Shown: piece by piece, positions 1 to 4,957 of the stretch
Layout of the letters: every line of letters starts with the position of its first letter
How positions within the stretch are numbered: the first letter of the stretch is position 1
Source of the DNA: Acinetobacter sp. UBA6641
GTDB taxonomy: Bacteria; Pseudomonadota; Gammaproteobacteria; Pseudomonadales; Moraxellaceae
Assembly: GCA_002455755.1 (NCBI GenBank)
Contig: DKLL01000053.1
Span: 1-5,043, forward strand
Direction of reading: 5' to 3'
Length of the DNA stretch: 5,043 bases
Program-made: the position numbers and the translations under genes
Notes under the pieces: generated by a model
Databases searched by the model: none
Told to the model about the DNA's origin: nothing
What the model saw: only the letters and a program-made list of their open reading frames with translations

Positions 1-117
1 AACAAATTTTTCAATATAGGGATTATTTTGTTCTGCTAATAATTGTTTTTTAATAAAACGGGTTTGCTCAAGCATAAGTGCTTGAGCAAACTGTTGGGCT
101 ATGTGCTGCTTAGACAC
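1..117 (-). CDS. Partial gene downstream of nadE, function unknown
   Basis: A frame open without a stop runs from inside the end of nadE to the left edge, so only the N-terminus is visible. With the GTG at 117 it reads as about 39 residues beginning V(M)SKQHIAQQF and ending NNPYIEKFV. It is hydrophilic and rich in Gln, Lys and Glu, has no signal peptide or membrane segment, and is probably helical and cytoplasmic. GTG 117 is preferred because a GGATGGA stretch lies 6 bases upstream. An in-frame ATG at 130-132 would add five residues but has no Shine-Dalgarno. Either start lies before the nadE stop (110-112), giving an 8- or 23-base overlap that suggests co-transcription and translational coupling. 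I do not recognise the family. That it is coding at all is inferred from the open frame, the overlap and the plausible composition. Confidence 0.55.
   Translation of the reverse strand, partial: MSKQHIAQQFAQALMLEQTRFIKKQLLAEQNNPYIEKFV
62..91. repeat. Perfect 13-bp inverted repeat with 4-base loop
   Basis: The arms GTTTGCTCAAGCA (62-74) and TGCTTGAGCAAAC (79-91) are exact reverse complements around a TAAG loop. In RNA from either strand this would be a very stable hairpin. It sits 19 bases past the nadE stop, where a terminator could be expected. However, on the minus strand it is followed by CCCGTTTTATT rather than a clean U-run, and it lies inside the next open frame. It may be a partial terminator, an mRNA-stability or attenuation hairpin between nadE and the next gene, or a protein-binding palindrome. 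Confidence 0.8.
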
Positions 118-1735
118 CAGGTGTCCATCCATTCATGATCGGATAACGGCGTTCACGGGTAAATGCACGTGAACTAATACGTGGTCCAATCGCACCTTGG
201 CGACGTTTATATTCGTTACGATCAACCAGGCGAATCACTTTTTCCACTACGGCTTTTTCAAAGCCTTTGGCAATAATGTCATCTTGGCTCATATCTTCTT
301 CAATATAAGCATACAGAATGGCATCAAGCACTTCGTAGGCCGGTAAAGAGTCTTGATCTTTTTGATCTGGACGGAGTTCTGCAGAAGGCGGGCGAGTAAT
401 GACGCGCTCTGGAATGACCGGAGTCTCTGAAATGCGGTTACGGTATTTCGCCAGTTCGAACACAATGGTTTTATACACGTCTTTAAGCACGGCATAACCA
501 CCGACCATATCGCCATATAGCGTACAGTAACCAACAGCAAGTTCAGATTTGTTGCCGGTAGATAAAACCAGATTGCCGAATTTATTCGATAATGCCATCA
601 ACAGGGTGCCACGTGAACGTGCCTGTAAGTTCTCTTCAGTCGCATCCGCAGGGCTGTTCCCAAAGAATGGATACAGGGTTTGCATGAAACTGTTCACGAC
701 TGGGTTAATTTCAGCAATACCGAAAGTTACACCCATGGTTTTAGCTTGTGCGGCTGCATCTTCTACACTAATTTGAGCAGTATAGGTATATGGCATCATC
801 ACCACCTGGACTTTATCTGCACCAATCGCATCAACCGCGATTGCAAGGGTTAATGCCGAGTCAATCCCGCCAGATAAACCGAGAATCACACCCGGGAAAC
901 CTGAACGTTGAATATAATCACGGGTTGCTAGAACCAGACCTTGATAAATCTCGGCAATGGTTTCCAAAGCTGGAGTGACTGTGCCCACTTTATAGGTTTT
1001 TTGTTCAGCCTGGTATTCGGTAAAATAAAGATCTTCTTTAAAGCTGGCTGCCTGTAAAGCAATGCTGCCATCTTTATTGATTACAAAACTGGTGCCGTCG
1101 AAAATCAGATCGTCCTGACCACCGACCTGGTTGGTATATACCAGATTGATATTTAATTGTTTAGCCAGTTCCCTCATGGTTGTAATACGATGCTGTGGTT
1201 TACCTACTTCATAAGGTGAAGCATTTAATACTAAAGCGGTTTCAACGTTCAATTGGGATAATTGATGTACTGTAGTAAGTGACCAAATATCTTCACAAAT
1301 CAGTACGCCAAATTTATGACCTAAATATTCAAAAACAAGGTGTTGATGTCCCTGGCTGAAATAACGTTTTTCATCAAACACACCATAGTTTGGCAAGTTC
1401 TGTTTGTTATAAACACCCAGTACCTGGCCATCTTTCATTACGGCAGCAGAGTTGTAACGGTGACCGTCTTCAGTTTGATTAACAAAACCAAAAACCATCA
1501 CAATATCTTTTACCTGGCCCAGTTGCTCAAATGCTTTTTGGGTGCGTTTCGCCAAGCTGGGACGGAGTAATAGATCTTCTGCAGGGTAGCCTAAAGTTGA
1601 AAGCTCCGGAAAGATAATTAAATCGGCTTTTTGTTTTTTGGCTTCATTTACCTGTTCAAGCATTTTTTGAGCATTTGCTTCGATATTGCCAATATGCGGA
1701 GAGAATTGTGCAAGGGCAATTTTAAAACTTTTCAT
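110..1735 (-). CDS. nadE: Glutamine-dependent NAD+ synthetase
   Basis: This cytoplasmic enzyme makes NAD+ from nicotinic acid adenine dinucleotide, ATP and glutamine, the last step of NAD synthesis. The 541 residues match the two-domain, glutamine-using form. Residues 1 to about 245 are a nitrilase-type amidase domain that releases ammonia from glutamine. The visible triad is Glu44 (IIFPELSTLGYP), Lys111 (NKQNLPNYGVFDE) and Cys147 (LICEDIW). From about 260 on is the ATP-pyrophosphatase synthetase domain, with the P-loop SGGIDS at 288-293, STGNKSELAVGY from 392, and the RPPSAELRPDQKDQDSLP segment at 448-465. All the family landmarks are present and the frame is unbroken, so it should be active. 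ATG 1735 has an AGGA 10 bases upstream (1746-1749) and gives an N-terminus starting directly with the first nitrilase strand. The following minus-strand frame overlaps its end. The gene is clearly more GC-rich than the spacers to its right. Confidence 0.97.
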   Translation of the reverse strand: MKSFKIALAQFSPHIGNIEANAQKMLEQVNEAKKQKADLIIFPELSTLGYPAEDLLLRPSLAKRTQKAFEQLGQVKDIVMVFGFVNQTEDGHRYNSAAVMKDGQVLGVYNKQNLPNYGVFDEKRYFSQGHQHLVFEYLGHKFGVLICEDIWSLTTVHQLSQLNVETALVLNASPYEVGKPQHRITTMRELAKQLNINLVYTNQVGGQDDLIFDGTSFVINKDGSIALQAASFKEDLYFTEYQAEQKTYKVGTVTPALETIAEIYQGLVLATRDYIQRSGFPGVILGLSGGIDSALTLAIAVDAIGADKVQVVMMPYTYTAQISVEDAAAQAKTMGVTFGIAEINPVVNSFMQTLYPFFGNSPADATEENLQARSRGTLLMALSNKFGNLVLSTGNKSELAVGYCTLYGDMVGGYAVLKDVYKTIVFELAKYRNRISETPVIPERVITRPPSAELRPDQKDQDSLPAYEVLDAILYAYIEEDMSQDDIIAKGFEKAVVEKVIRLVDRNEYKRRQGAIGPRISSRAFTRERRYPIMNGWTPGV

Positions 1736-2456
1736 TCCAACTTAATCCTATTACCTATAGGGATGTATACACAGACTTAGATTTATTATGATTATGAGTT
1801 CAATGCTATGTACGCGACGACAAATAAAATAAACGTATTAATCAATAATTAGCAATCAGATACTATATACGAATTGCGTCGTTTATAGAGAAAAAAACAA
1901 AAAAAAATCTGAATTGAGACAAAAAAATACAGCATGAATGCAAAAATGGACATGCCGCAAATCAATTGGTGTGAGTGAGAGCGATAATGCTATTGATGAA
2001 ATTGATTTTAAATATACAAAATCAATAACTTAATATTAAAAAACTGTATGTGTAAGTATTGGGAAAAATAGCGTATCAGTTCGGGACCAACAGGGTATTT
2101 GCAATTGAATGCTTGTGCACATTGGGACGTTTAAATAAATGATTAACATTATGCAATCTGCCTCAAGGCCAGTATTTTTTTAAACAGAGAGCCAGCTTAA
2201 AAATTGCATTCTTAGTCGGGGCAATACATGAATTGAATGGCCTTCCATATTATAAAAACTATTTAACTGAATAAAGCTGTTAAATAACAAGCTGTTTCTC
2301 GGAACCCTAAGATCGCAAATTTTAGAATGGGTAGCGGGAGAAAATGAAATTTTTCCACTAAATACGGTTATAGAAGATAGATGGAGACCGAGTATTAGGA
2401 TGAGTAATTGAAATTCATCAATTGGAAGAAGGAGCAAGTGAACCAAGAATAAGTCA
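1736..2456. other. AT-rich spacer upstream of nadE with A-tracts and decayed-looking frames
   Basis: This 721-base stretch has no intact gene I can defend. The nadE leader and promoter should be in its left end, but I see no confident -35/-10 pair. Three A-tracts, 1891-1897, 1899-1907 and 1921-1927, have centres about 9 and 21 bases apart, so they are roughly helically phased and may bend the DNA. A plus-strand frame at 1938-2033 could encode 31 residues (MQKWTCRKSIGVSESDNAID... ending FKYTKSIT). It lacks a Shine-Dalgarno, and its end only faintly recalls the C-terminal strand of Hcp-like type VI secretion proteins. Open plus-strand segments from 2056 on are listed separately. An open minus-strand frame of 97 codons at 2180-2473 is Leu/Ser/Phe-rich, as expected for the reverse of a coding strand, and is not called. 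Confidence 0.5.
2056..2408 (+). pseudogene. Possible decayed protein-coding gene, family unknown
   Basis: Three consecutive open plus-strand segments together read like ordinary protein. The first is 28 codons (2056-2139), ending LGRLNK before a TGA at 2140-2142. The second is 43 codons in the same frame (2143-2271), with NLPQGQYFFKQRASLKIAF and IHELNGLPYYKNYLTE before a TAA at 2272. The third is 46 codons in another frame (2271-2408), with SQILEWVAGENEIFPLNTV and IEDRWRPSIRMSN before a TGA. A fourth piece, VIEIHQLEEGASEPRISHY, begins at 2404 back in the first frame. One stop and one frame change would therefore separate it from a gene of about 117 codons or more. There is no clear start or Shine-Dalgarno. 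In DNA this AT-rich, open runs of this size can occur by chance, so the call rests mainly on composition. I cannot name a family. Confidence 0.25.
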
Positions 2457-2990
2457 TTACTTCCTCTTCTCATTGGTCAAAATAATGTTAGGAATGTTTT
2501 TAAAGAATATATCTCTGGCAATTTCTCCTTGTTGTTCAATGTTGTATGTATGAAAAGGCTTGCCAGCAAGAAAATGGTATTGATAAGGATTATAGGTTTT
2601 AAAACTTAAGAAATATTTGGATTGTAATAGCGCGCCTTGGAACAATACATTGATGTTGGATTGATGTTGATAAATGTGGGTCATCTCATGGATGAACAAG
2701 CCTTGCATTTGTCTGGATCTCTTGGAGAAATCTTCACAAAAATTTTTGCTATTCATAAAAATATTGCCATTGGGTGCCATATACATATCTACAGGTTGCC
2801 AAGGGAGATATTTGATATTAAATATTTTAACTTCACGGTAATTAATTAAATCACCGAAAACTTGTCGTGCAAGACTTATTTCACCCGAGGTTAAATTTCG
2901 AAAACGAAAGTTGTAAATATCAAATATTCGATAAAGTTTGAATAATAAAAATAGTCTAAATTTTTCTATCATCACGTTACGATTTGCCAT
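2457..2990 (-). CDS. HEMTH zinc-metallopeptidase-like protein of the Vgr-related/Rhs-labelled type
   Basis: This 177-residue protein carries a zincin signature, FIHEMTH. His101, Glu102 and His105 would be the zinc ligands and catalytic acid, and the later YNIEQQGEIARDIF segment (Glu152 or Glu156) could supply the third ligand. Before the motif come LTSGEISLARQVFGDLINY and YLPWQPVDMYMAPNGNIFM, an arrangement I associate with small proteins often annotated 'vgr related' or 'type IV secretion protein Rhs', some found near type VI secretion genes. The substrate is unknown. The N-terminus (IEKFRLFLLFKLYRIFDIY) is basic and amphipathic, not a clear signal peptide. ATG 2990 was chosen. A TTG at 3002 would add four residues and an ATG at 2972 would remove six; none has a good Shine-Dalgarno. 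No vgrG, hcp, PAAR or evident immunity gene is visible. Its high Lys/Asn/Ile/Phe content and low GC contrast with nadE, which hints at horizontal origin. Confidence 0.8.
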   Translation of the reverse strand: MANRNVMIEKFRLFLLFKLYRIFDIYNFRFRNLTSGEISLARQVFGDLINYREVKIFNIKYLPWQPVDMYMAPNGNIFMNSKNFCEDFSKRSRQMQGLFIHEMTHIYQHQSNINVLFQGALLQSKYFLSFKTYNPYQYHFLAGKPFHTYNIEQQGEIARDIFFKNIPNIILTNEKRK

Positions 2991-3012
2991 TTTTACGATC
3001 AATTTTATTCAC

Positions 3013-3040
3013 TGAGTCAAGGTTGAGTAAAGGTGACTCA
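3013..3040. repeat. 7-bp inverted repeat upstream of the metallopeptidase gene
   Basis: TGAGTCA (3013-3019) and TGACTCA (3034-3040) are exact reverse complements separated by 14 bases, 22 bases upstream of the chosen ATG of the minus-strand metallopeptidase gene. The centre-to-centre distance is 21 bases, two helical turns, which would suit a dimeric regulator on one face of the DNA. It could equally be a 5'-leader hairpin or chance. No matching regulator gene is in the window. Confidence 0.35.
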
Positions 3041-3602
3041 AAAAATTTGTTTAATCAATTGCTTCAATGTTAGAGCAGTACTGAGAAAGACTTTGTTTTG
3101 TTAATAAATAGTTGATATAAAAATAAATAATATCTTGTAGATTAAAATTAAAAGCAAAAATCTTTTTTAAAAACTCAAACTTGTCCTTTAAATGGACTTA
3201 GGATTAAGTTGGTATGGTTGTGTGCCTTTCTTCGCTTAAGCATTTTTTCTGAATATTCTATAAATATAAATTATTAAAGTTTAGAGTGAATTTCTAACAA
3301 GTATGTTTTGCAGTGAATAAATGAAATTTAAATTTTTTAAGATTTTTATATCGGTCTGACATCACTTCATAAAATAATAGAAAAATTTAAATAGTTTTTA
3401 TCTCTTCTTGATTCGTGATTTATTTATTCTTGTCATATTTTAAATAATAAATGTTAATAAGGTAACGTTGTTTTACTTTAGATCAAACACATAAATTAAT
3501 AATATTTACATTGAAGAAAATTGAAACAGATATTGGATTGGTAAATCAAATATAAAGCGTAGAGTTAATAAAACCATGGGAGTACAAGTTATATCCAGTT
3601 AT

Positions 3603-3609
3603 AGGAGGT
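3603..3609 (+). promoter_or_regulatory. Strong Shine-Dalgarno of the tiny frame at 3618
   Basis: AGGAGGT is fully complementary to the 16S anti-Shine-Dalgarno and lies 8 bases before the ATG at 3618. It is the best ribosome-binding site in the window and is the main reason to take the very short frame behind it seriously. Confidence 0.7.
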
Positions 3610-3617
3610 AAGTAGAG

Positions 3618-3763
3618 ATGGCTACTCAAGAAGTGATTCAGAATATTCAGCATAAATCACCACATCAGCAATAAAGAATTTAAAAAATCAACCAAACCAG
3701 CAGTCTGGTGAGTAGAAAAAGCAAACTGAAAAACCGGTAGAAATAATGGAAGTCAAACTTTAA
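3618..3763 (+). pseudogene. Disrupted gene for a small Gln/Lys-rich hydrophilic peptide, or an 18-residue small ORF
   Basis: From ATG 3618 the frame encodes only MATQEVIQNIQHKSPHQQ before a TAA at 3672-3674. Moving to the next frame at 3671 gives IKNLKNQPNQQSGE, then a TAG at 3713-3715, then KKQTEKPVEIMEVKL and a TAA at 3761-3763. The pieces share the same composition (Gln, Lys, Asn, Pro; no hydrophobic core), so one small indel plus a CAG-to-TAG change would explain a former peptide of about 47 residues. A perfect Shine-Dalgarno precedes it and a terminator follows 10 bases after the last stop, so the unit is bracketed like a real gene. Small hydrophilic Gln-rich proteins of this kind occur in Acinetobacter, but this is recalled, not checked. 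Alternatively the 18-residue peptide is the true product and the rest is 3' untranslated region. Confidence 0.45.
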
Positions 3764-3773
3764 TTATTTAAAC

Positions 3774-3806
3774 TCAATACTGATGAGTATTCAGATTGAA
3801 TTTTTT
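3774..3806 (+). terminator. Intrinsic terminator after the small Gln-rich unit
   Basis: TCAAT (3774-3778) pairs with ATTGA (3795-3799), and CTGA (3780-3783) with TCAG (3791-3794). This leaves one bulged A and a seven-base loop, 9 bp in all, followed by A and six T (3801-3806). It ends transcription from the left before the membrane-peptide gene. The stem is AT-rich and so of moderate strength. Confidence 0.55.
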
Positions 3807-3874
3807 CAAAGTTATTCCAGGTTTGCAGTTTCATTATTTCTATTCCTCCTCATTTATCAAAAGTGAAGAATAAT

Positions 3875-4045
3875 ATGAACTCAAAAGATGTGAAAATCAT
3901 AATCGCTGTCATAGTCGTGGTCATAATTGCAGTTATTCTTTATTCCATGTATCAGAGAAATAAAGATGAAAACATGGGAAATTTGAAGAACCAGCAAGGC
4001 AGTACCTTGGTAAGTCCTATGCATAGCATCACCTCCAACACTTAG
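3875..4045 (+). CDS. Small single-pass membrane protein, function unknown
   Basis: This 56-residue protein is one hydrophobic helix at about residues 7-26 (KIIIAVIVVVIIAVILYSMY), with a six-residue N-terminal stub and a hydrophilic tail (QRNKDENMGNLKNQQGS...) rich in Asn, Gln and Ser. It has no Cys, so it is not a lipoprotein, and no small-residue signal-peptidase site, so the helix probably stays as an inner-membrane anchor. Orientation is unclear because both flanks carry few charges. ATG 3875 has GAAG 6 bases upstream. A GTG at 3863 would add four residues (MKNN) and cannot be excluded. It lies between possible terminators, so it may be its own transcript. I do not recognise a family. Its place beside a glycine-zipper gene hints at an envelope role, by inference only. 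Confidence 0.6.
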   Translation: MNSKDVKIIIAVIVVVIIAVILYSMYQRNKDENMGNLKNQQGSTLVSPMHSITSNT

Positions 4046-4070
4046 CCCACTGCAATAACGCGAAAGATGA

Positions 4071-4103
4071 TTGCGCGTAGTGAATTGATAACGCAAGTTT
4101 TTT
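4071..4103 (+). terminator. Possible intrinsic terminator after the small membrane protein gene
   Basis: TTGCG (4071-4075) and CGCAA (4092-4096) can form a GC-rich 5-bp stem with a 16-base loop, directly followed by G and six T (4098-4103), 25 bases past the TAG. The stem is short, and competing pairings exist with GCAAT further upstream, so this is a weak terminator at best. If real, it makes the glycine-zipper gene a separate transcript. Confidence 0.4.
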
Positions 4104-4179
4104 GAAGATTAAATCTCATCCGAAACTGGCGATCACAAGCCAATTTCCCTCAATACAATAGTGTTATAAGGAGAATAAA

Positions 4180-4698
4180 ATGGTTCATTCTGATGATGAG
4201 CGTATTAAAAACAATCCCAACGTGACTAGAAAGGATGTAAATACTGATCCAGATACAGATGACTCACATCCCGTAGGAACCGGGGTAGGGGCTGCAGGTG
4301 CTGCTGCTGCAGGTGCTGCTATTGGTAGTGCAGGTGGTCCAATCGGAGCAATTGTCGGTGGAGCGGTGGGTGCAATAGTGGGCGGTGTGGCCGGTAATGC
4401 AGTAGGTGAGGCGATTGATCCTACAGTTGAAGATGCCTATTGGCGTGAAAACAGTATCAATCAACCCTATTACCAGTCCACCCGAAATACTTATCCTGAT
4501 TTGGACTATGATCGCGATTATCGTCACGCCTATCGGGTAGGTTATGAAGATGTATCTGCGTATGATTCAAGCAAGCGGTTTGAAGATGTAGAACCAGATC
4601 TTCGTACCAAATGGGAAGGATCAAAAGCGCAGTCCCGTCTAACGTGGGAAGAGGCTAAACATGCTTCACGTGATGCCTGGAACCGTTTACGTCCTTAG
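4180..4698 (+). CDS. Glycine-zipper protein with conserved acidic/aromatic C-terminal region
   Basis: The 172-residue protein has three parts. Residues 1-31 are a polar, acidic N-terminus without a signal peptide. Residues 32-78 are a Gly/Ala-rich hydrophobic block with many GxxxG-type spacings (G33, G37, G45, G49, G53, G56, G60, G64, G68, G72, G76). Residues 79-172 are soluble, opening with IDPTVEDAYWREN, then DLDYDRDYRHAYRVGYED, and ending in Trp-containing segments (RTKWEGS, RLTWEEAKHASRDAWNRLR). This matches a proteobacterial family I recall only as uncharacterised glycine-zipper proteins. Glycine zippers pack membrane helices tightly, so the central block may form a helical hairpin, with both ends on the same side. 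The start has a clear AAGGAG at 4168-4173, 6 bases upstream. A strong terminator follows. The gene is more GC-rich than its flanks and intact. A stress or envelope role is inferred from family context, not shown here. Confidence 0.85.
   Translation: MVHSDDERIKNNPNVTRKDVNTDPDTDDSHPVGTGVGAAGAAAAGAAIGSAGGPIGAIVGGAVGAIVGGVAGNAVGEAIDPTVEDAYWRENSINQPYYQSTRNTYPDLDYDRDYRHAYRVGYEDVSAYDSSKRFEDVEPDLRTKWEGSKAQSRLTWEEAKHASRDAWNRLRP
4291..4320 (+). repeat. Perfect 15-bp tandem duplication inside the glycine-zipper gene
   Basis: GCTGCAGGTGCTGCT occurs twice without a gap (4291-4305 and 4306-4320), coding Ala-Ala-Gly-Ala-Ala twice at residues 38-42 and 43-47. The unit is five codons, so gain or loss keeps the frame while lengthening or shortening the hydrophobic block. 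This is a likely slippage site. Confidence 0.9.
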
Positions 4699-4724
4699 CT
4701 TAACTCCATCATCTCAATAGCTTT

Positions 4725-4761
4725 AAACCAATCTTTTTAATTTTAAAAGGATTGGTTTTTT
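4725..4761 (+). terminator. Strong intrinsic terminator of the glycine-zipper gene
   Basis: AAACCAATCTTTTT (4725-4738) pairs with AAAAGGATTGGTTT (4745-4758), 14 pairs with one G-U wobble and a six-base loop. A run of six T follows (4756-4761). It starts 26 bases past the TAG at 4696-4698. The last three T of the stem are part of the U-run, as is usual. Confidence 0.85.
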
Positions 4762-4866
4762 GTTTGGCAAGGTTTAAAAGCGATACCATTTTTCTTGTCT
4801 TTTAATTCTTGTGATTTAAGGGGAAGAAATTTTTTAGGGTTTTTCTTGTATTTTTATTCTTTGCAT

Positions 4867-4892
4867 AAAAAAGCGTAGATTAATCTACGCTT
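4867..4892 (-). terminator. Intrinsic terminator of the gene entering from the right edge
   Basis: AAGCGTAGATT (4871-4881) and AATCTACGCTT (4882-4892) form a perfect 22-base palindrome, in practice a 9-bp stem with a TTAA loop. On the minus strand it is followed by a run of six U (4872-4867). On the plus strand no U-run follows, so it acts leftward. It lies 65 bases past the stop of the partial minus-strand frame at 4958, supporting that frame as a real gene converging on the glycine-zipper gene. Confidence 0.85.
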
Positions 4893-4957
4893 GATAGGAT
4901 GTGATTGAATTAGAATTATTTTAGTCGTTAAGTTTCCTTAAATGAAGCAAGTCGCGA

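Larger units (their letters stand above)
2991..3617. other. Long AT-rich spacer without a supported gene
   Basis: About 600 bases separate the divergent metallopeptidase gene and the tiny plus-strand frame at 3618. All frames are short and stop-rich on both strands. The left end should contain the metallopeptidase promoter and a short dyad (3013-3040). A TTGTTT (3093-3098) and TATAAA (3116-3121) are 17 bases apart on the plus strand, a passable promoter shape but expected by chance in such AT-rich DNA and with no gene close downstream. A 14-base match to the nadE leader lies at 3199-3212. I see no RNA gene, repeat array or mobile element here. Confidence 0.5.

Noticed and set aside
289..1570. 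Several open frames of 62 to 83 codons opposite or out of frame with nadE
   Set aside because: They are shadows of the nadE coding sequence, which is intact with all family motifs.
1811..1885. Dyad between CGACGACAA and TTGCGTCG upstream of nadE
   Set aside because: It needs a bulge and a loop of about 50 bases; too weak to call an operator or structured RNA.
2157..2180. Hairpin CTGCC-TCAA-GGcCAG followed by TATTTTTTT as a terminator
   Set aside because: The stem is five pairs with a bulge, no gene clearly ends there, and it lies inside the possible decayed frame.
2180..2473. Minus-strand open frame of 97 codons overlapping the end of the metallopeptidase gene
   Set aside because: It is rich in Leu, Ser, Phe and His as expected for the reverse of a coding strand, has no recognisable domain, and overlaps plus-strand segments that look more protein-like. 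It is kept only as an alternative.
2637..2849. Plus-strand open frame of 70 codons opposite the metallopeptidase gene
   Set aside because: It is antisense to the HEMTH region, has no ribosome-binding site and no independent support.
3093..3121. TTGTTT - 17 bases - TATAAA as a plus-strand promoter
   Set aside because: The -35 matches only three of six consensus bases, the DNA is extremely AT-rich, and no gene starts within about 500 bases.
3881..4527. Minus-strand frames opposite the small membrane gene and the glycine-zipper gene
   Set aside because: Their low-complexity Thr/Ser/Cys or Asp/Tyr repeats are what antisense reading of Val/Ile- and Gly/Ala-rich codons produces.
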